From assembly GCA_011525445.1 (NCBI GenBank), contig WTGE01000035.1, positions 1 through 19,121 on the forward strand: a stretch of DNA of 19,121 nt, read 5' to 3'. Source of the DNA: Synechococcus sp. CO36386bin_37. Its GTDB lineage: Bacteria; Cyanobacteriota; Cyanobacteriia; PCC-6307; Cyanobiaceae. How positions within the stretch are numbered: position 1 is the stretch's first letter; every line of letters begins with the position of its first letter. The notes beneath the pieces were generated by a model. The model was not told where the DNA came from. It was given only the letters and a program-made list of their open reading frames with translations, and did not search any database. Shown here one piece after another: positions 13,983 to 19,121 of this stretch. Both the position numbers and the translations under genes were made by a program.

Positions 13983-14630
13983 ATGAACGCTGATCCTTGT
14001 CCCCCAGTTCAGGCTCAGCGTCTCAGGGCTGAACCCTTACGCCGCAGTGGGGTGAAGAATGCCCCAGGCTATGGCTCAAAACTCGCCATCAGCGCTGCCG
14101 GATACCCTGTCATGCCGCAGTGGTGTGTATGGGTTCAGCCTGCTAAAACCACTGAGCCCAATCGATGGGAGCGGCGATGGTTCAAAGCGGTCAACGGCGC
14201 TCTTGATGAGTGGTCTACAGCGTTGAAGATCATCAGGGTTCAGGATGTTGAGCGGGCTCATGTTCGTATTGAACGTCGTAGACCGCCCAGACGTTTTCTT
14301 GCTGATGGCTGGAGAGCGAGCAACGGCCGCAGTGTTCTTCAGGTGCTTGAGGTTCAACGGGAGGGGGTCTGGCGGCTCGAACCAGCTGTCACGGTGATGG
14401 TTTCACCTGAACTGAGATCAGAATCGCAGCAAGCCACAGCACTGCATGAGTTAGGACATGCGTTTGGTTTGTGGGCTCACAGCTCGGATCCGACGGATGC
14501 CATGGCACCCGTGCAGGGAGCCGCTCCAGTGTTGAAATTGTCTCCCCGTGATCAACTCACTCTGGAGTGGATGCAACAGCAGCCCAGTCAATTTGGTTTG
14601 CCTGTGTCTCCATCACCATTGCCTGAATAA
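13983..14630 (+). CDS. Metzincin-type zinc metalloprotease (predicted)
   Basis: A 215-residue protein with a full metzincin zinc site HELGHAFGLWAH (about 155-166): H155, E156, H159 and H165 in the HExxHxxGxxH arrangement. A downstream methionine in DPTDAM (M174) is a candidate Met-turn. This matches small matrixin/M10-like predicted proteases. I chose the ATG at 13983 because it lies 8 bases after the DUF2214 stop; the frame is open further upstream only as antisense-free overlap with that gene. I see no signal peptide or transmembrane segment, unusual for a secreted metzincin, and no clear prodomain cysteine switch. The substrate is unknown. Its last 43 bases overlap the convergent hisIE gene. 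Confidence 0.82.
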   Translation: MNADPCPPVQAQRLRAEPLRRSGVKNAPGYGSKLAISAAGYPVMPQWCVWVQPAKTTEPNRWERRWFKAVNGALDEWSTALKIIRVQDVERAHVRIERRRPPRRFLADGWRASNGRSVLQVLEVQREGVWRLEPAVTVMVSPELRSESQQATALHELGHAFGLWAHSSDPTDAMAPVQGAAPVLKLSPRDQLTLEWMQQQPSQFGLPVSPSPLPE

Positions 14631-15292
14631 CGCCTGGGTGCACCGCGACGGTTGGCCAGAACTGCTTGAACGTCTCTCCAGCCGACGTTGTGGTGGGCCA
14701 ATGCAACTTGCAGGTGGAAAATTAAATCAGCAGCTTCTCCAGCGATTTCAATGGGTTTGTTGTCTTTGCAGGCCATCACAAATTCCGCACTTTCTTCACC
14801 AATTTTTTTGAGAATGCGATTGTCTCCGCCTGCGAGCAATTGGTTGGTGTAACTCCCTGCCTCTGGGTTGTCACGGCGATCTTGAATCACGCGCATCAAT
14901 TCCGTGCAGGCGTCGGCTGGGGGGGCTGACGCATCTTTTCCCCCCTTGCTGAGAACTGTGCCATCGTCAAAAAAACAGCTGCGTGCTCCGGTATGACAAG
15001 CCACATCACCGGTTTGTTCGATGGTGAGTAGGAGCACGTCTGCATCGCAGTCGTAGCGAAACTCCTTGAGGATCTGGATGTGACCGCTGGTCGCGCCTTT
15101 GTGCCACATCTCGGCTCTTGACCGACTCCAGTAGTGCACTTCTCCTGTGCTCAATGTGAGTTCAAGGGCTGCACGATTCATCCACGCTTGCATCAACACG
15201 GCCCCATCAAGCCAATCCTGAGCGATCGCGGGAATCAACCCTTTGTCATTGAAGCGGAGTTCGTCAATGAAGGCGATGTCAGCAGCTGGCAT
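14588..15292 (-). CDS. hisIE: Bifunctional phosphoribosyl-AMP cyclohydrolase / phosphoribosyl-ATP pyrophosphatase
   Basis: A 234-residue fusion that performs steps 2 and 3 of histidine synthesis. The HisI part contains WSRSRAEMWHKGATSGH, DCDAD, and CHTGARSCF with the zinc-binding cysteines. The HisE part carries GSYTNQLL, KKIGEESAEFVMACK, and EAADLIFHLQVAL with the acidic metal-binding residues of the pyrophosphatase. Two starts are possible, ATG at 15307 or ATG at 15292; the second is preferred because AGAAG precedes it and the extra five residues are not needed. The 3' end overlaps the protease gene antisense, and the gene diverges from a QueD-like gene. Confidence 0.94.
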   Translation of the reverse strand: MPAADIAFIDELRFNDKGLIPAIAQDWLDGAVLMQAWMNRAALELTLSTGEVHYWSRSRAEMWHKGATSGHIQILKEFRYDCDADVLLLTIEQTGDVACHTGARSCFFDDGTVLSKGGKDASAPPADACTELMRVIQDRRDNPEAGSYTNQLLAGGDNRILKKIGEESAEFVMACKDNKPIEIAGEAADLIFHLQVALAHHNVGWRDVQAVLANRRGAPRRYSGNGDGDTGKPN

Positions 15293-15359
15293 TGAGCTTC
15301 TGTGCATGGAGATGTAGACAGGAGCAATCCTCTCGCAGCACGGTCTCTTTTCTCAGCCG

Positions 15360-15878
15360 ATGGTTCTGCCTCCTGCCAGCTTTTCTTGTAGCAAGCATTT
15401 TGAGGGTTATCCCTGTTGCCATAGGCAGTGGCGACATCCAGGTCATTGTCGCTTTGTACATGGCTACAGCCGCAGTTTTACGTTTTGGTTTGCTGCAAAA
15501 CAACTGGACCAATGTGGCTTTGTTGTGGACTTTTCTAGTTTGCGTCCGTTAGAAAAACGGTTAAGAGAACAGTTCGACCATACATTTCTTGTTAATAAAG
15601 ACGATCCTCTCATGGAGCAGTGGCAAAGTCTTCATCAGCAAGGAGCAATAGATCTCCGTGTGATGACGAATGTGGGAATGGAAAACACAGCAAGTCTGTT
15701 GTGGAACTGGGCCAACGAACTTTTGAATGATCGAGATCAAGGGCGAAGTTGCTGCTGGAGGGTTGAGGCGAGTGAAAATACAAGCAATGCCGCAACCTAT
15801 ACGTGTGTTCCTGAATGGTTTAAGCCTGCGACTTTGCAGGCTGTAGAGTCTTGTTCAGAAGGGGAAACATCCAAATGA
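15360..15878 (+). CDS. 6-pyruvoyl-tetrahydropterin synthase / QueD-like protein
   Basis: A 172-residue T-fold protein resembling QueD and PTPS. Visible: FSCSKHF with first zinc His H13; GHCRFVHGYS with the catalytic cysteine position C30 and zinc His H34; FVVDFSSLRPLEKRL; FDHTFLVNKDDP (D73, H74); and GMENTASLLW with the pterin-binding glutamate E108. In QueD/PTPS the CxxxHGH motif supplies two zinc ligands, whereas here it reads CxxxHGY (Y36), so one ligand seems missing. QueD makes 6-carboxytetrahydropterin in the queuosine pathway; PTPS makes 6-pyruvoyltetrahydropterin. Which reaction, if any, this one performs is open. ATG start, divergent from hisIE. Confidence 0.78.
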   Translation: MVLPPASFSCSKHFEGYPCCHRQWRHPGHCRFVHGYSRSFTFWFAAKQLDQCGFVVDFSSLRPLEKRLREQFDHTFLVNKDDPLMEQWQSLHQQGAIDLRVMTNVGMENTASLLWNWANELLNDRDQGRSCCWRVEASENTSNAATYTCVPEWFKPATLQAVESCSEGETSK

Positions 15879-15996
15879 ATTGTTTAAACGGGTATAATTT
15901 AAGGATTTTTGTGTTAACTAAGTATAGGGATTGTATTCGTTCAGCGTATAGATGCGAGAAGCCTAGATGATCTTTTGCTGATCCGAAACCTTACGG

Positions 15997-16020
15997 ATTG
16001 AACTCAATATACGGTTCAAT
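15997..16020. repeat. Inverted repeat between convergent QueD-like and clpB genes
   Basis: ATTGAAC (15997-16003) and GTTCAAT (16014-16020) form a 7-bp stem, extendable to 9 with one G-U pair, around a 10-base loop. It lies in the 173-base gap between two convergent genes, a place where a terminator would be expected. No T run follows on the plus strand. A 5-bp repeat (15981-15998) sits just beside it. Confidence 0.4.
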
Positions 16021-16032
16021 TCATGCACTAAA

Positions 16033-16048
16033 GATCAGCGTTTTGATC
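16033..16048 (-). terminator. Possible clpB terminator hairpin
   Basis: On the minus strand just after the clpB stop, GATCA-AAACGC-TGATC folds into a 5-bp stem followed by TTT. The stem is short and the T tract minimal, so it is at best a weak terminator. A second repeat (15997-16020) lies a little further on. Confidence 0.35.
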
Positions 16049-16051
16049 GGA

Positions 16052-18643
<2,592 letters not shown>

Positions 18644-18680
18644 TGTCCTAATGACTTCTTAACGAACCGAACAGTATGAG

Positions 18681-18695
18681 GATCACCGGTTGATC
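18681..18695. repeat. Inverted repeat in clpB upstream region
   Basis: GATCA-CCGGT-TGATC is a perfect 5-bp inverted repeat around CCGGT, 38 bases upstream of the clpB ATG (minus strand). It could be an operator or a 5' leader structure. Confidence 0.4.
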
Positions 18696-18708
18696 AGGAA
18701 GTGGAGAA

Positions 18709-18722
18709 CCGATCCAGATCGG
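18709..18722. repeat. Palindrome CCGATC-CA-GATCGG upstream of clpB
   Basis: A perfect 6-bp inverted repeat with a 2-base spacer. Such compact palindromes are typical of dimeric regulator binding sites. It lies in the 159-base gap between clpB and the divergent small gene. Confidence 0.45.
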
Positions 18723-18748
18723 GCGGTCTCTGCGGTAATCTGCGGTTA
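18723..18748. repeat. Three helically phased GCGGT repeats
   Basis: GCGGT occurs at 18723, 18732 and 18742, spaced 9 and 10 bases, about one helical turn each. The last two sit in a tandem near-identical TCTGCGGTAA/TCTGCGGTTA. They lie in the shared upstream region of clpB and the small divergent gene, so a same-face protein binding array is possible (inference). Confidence 0.45.
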
Positions 18749-18802
18749 ACCGACCCTTGTTTGTATGGTTATGAGGTCATAAAAGGAAAAAGGTGAACAT
18801 TG

Positions 18803-19009
18803 ATGGTTGTGGACTCAGATTTGGTTAACAGCTTGGTTAAGCGGGTGCATGTTCTTTATGGATCGCATTTGGACGATGTTGAACGCCAGTGCTGGACTGT
18901 TGTTCATGAACATCATCATGGAACCATGCCTACCGAATATGACATACGGGAAATTGACGAAGATTTATATCTGGAAATTTTGAAAATTGTTCGTAGTCAA
19001 CCTCACTGA
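18803..19009 (+). CDS. Small acidic hypothetical protein
   Basis: A 68-residue soluble protein starting MVVDSDLVNSLVKRVHVLYG. It has a His cluster (VVHEHHHG, about 34-41) and an acidic region EYDIREIDEDLYLEIL near the C-terminus. The ATG at 18803 has AAAGG and AAAGGTG stretches upstream (18782-18794); the TTG just before is less likely. It diverges from clpB, with which it may share the upstream repeats. No known domain is recognised and the function is unknown. Confidence 0.65.
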   Translation: MVVDSDLVNSLVKRVHVLYGSHLDDVERQCWTVVHEHHHGTMPTEYDIREIDEDLYLEILKIVRSQPH

Positions 19010-19011
19010 TC

Positions 19012-19038
19012 TGCAGGAATTTAGTGGTTAAACCTGCA
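19012..19038 (+). terminator. Possible stem-loop after the small gene
   Basis: TGCAGG (19012-19017) and CCTGCA (19033-19038) form a 6-bp stem around a 15-base loop, starting two bases after the stop of the small gene. T-rich sequence (ATTTTTGTTGTTTTG) begins about 11 bases later. The large loop and the gap to the T-rich stretch make this a weak terminator call. From here to the window end (19121) I see A/T-rich sequence and no gene. Confidence 0.3.
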
Positions 19039-19121
19039 ACGATGTGAATTCATTTTTGTTGTTTTGCTTTTATATCTGTTAAGTATTTTTATGGATGAAA
19101 CTTAAATTCATTGCTCTATAT

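Noticed and set aside
18644..18802. CIRCE heat-shock operator for clpB
   Set aside because: The characteristic TTAGCACTC/GAGTGCTAA inverted repeat is absent; the repeats found have different sequences.

Overview
The window looks like chromosomal DNA of a marine picocyanobacterium of the Synechococcus/Prochlorococcus lineage. The evidence is gene content: ndhL (cyanobacterial NDH-1 subunit L) followed by a DUF3007 gene and trpA, a BicA-type SulP bicarbonate transporter, a group 2 primary-like sigma factor of cyanobacterial type, ClpB1, a cytochrome c6-like protein and a Nif11/cupin protein. Base composition looks balanced (about half G+C by eye), which fits several marine Synechococcus and the high-GC Prochlorococcus; I cannot choose between them. 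I see no insertion sequence, prophage, CRISPR array or compositional island. This is dense core genome in short operons of alternating direction.

Layout. 1-763 (minus): two tandem DUF2231 membrane proteins, the first cut by the window edge. 826-1929 (minus): a Na+/Ca2+ exchanger, divergent from bicA (2027-3703, plus), which runs directly into pyrC (dihydroorotase, TAG abutting ATG). 5081-7798 (minus): a large GH63/MGH1-like glucosidase. 7865-7950 (minus): tRNA-Leu(UAA) without the group I intron often found in this gene in cyanobacteria. 8007-9873 (plus): ndhL, DUF3007, trpA and a YciI-like gene.

9849-10175 (minus): cytochrome c6-like protein. 10273-10818 (plus): Nif11-cupin fusion. 10697-12271 (minus): a tightly packed, partly overlapping set of ykvA/DUF1232, an HTH-like protein, a small secreted protein and a PsiE-family membrane protein. 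It lies behind a sigma factor gene (12332-13258). 13483-14630 (plus): DUF2214 membrane protein and a metzincin-type zinc protease. 14588-15292 (minus): hisIE. 15360-15878 (plus): a QueD/PTPS-like protein. 16052-18643 (minus): clpB1. 18803-19009 (plus): a small acidic hypothetical protein.

How they fit together. The window mixes inorganic carbon and ion handling (bicA, Na+/Ca2+ exchanger), pyrimidine, tryptophan and histidine synthesis, photosynthetic or respiratory electron transport (NDH-1, cytochrome c6-like), stress response (ClpB, group 2 sigma factor) and several conserved proteins of unknown role. Points most worth a second look: the Nif11-cupin fusion; a PsiE C-terminal tail encoded almost wholly antisense to the cupin gene; three convergent gene pairs with overlapping 3' ends in 5 kb; a QueD-like enzyme whose usual HGH zinc motif reads HGY; and inverted and helically phased repeats upstream of clpB. 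No single element in the window is clearly a new multi-gene system.
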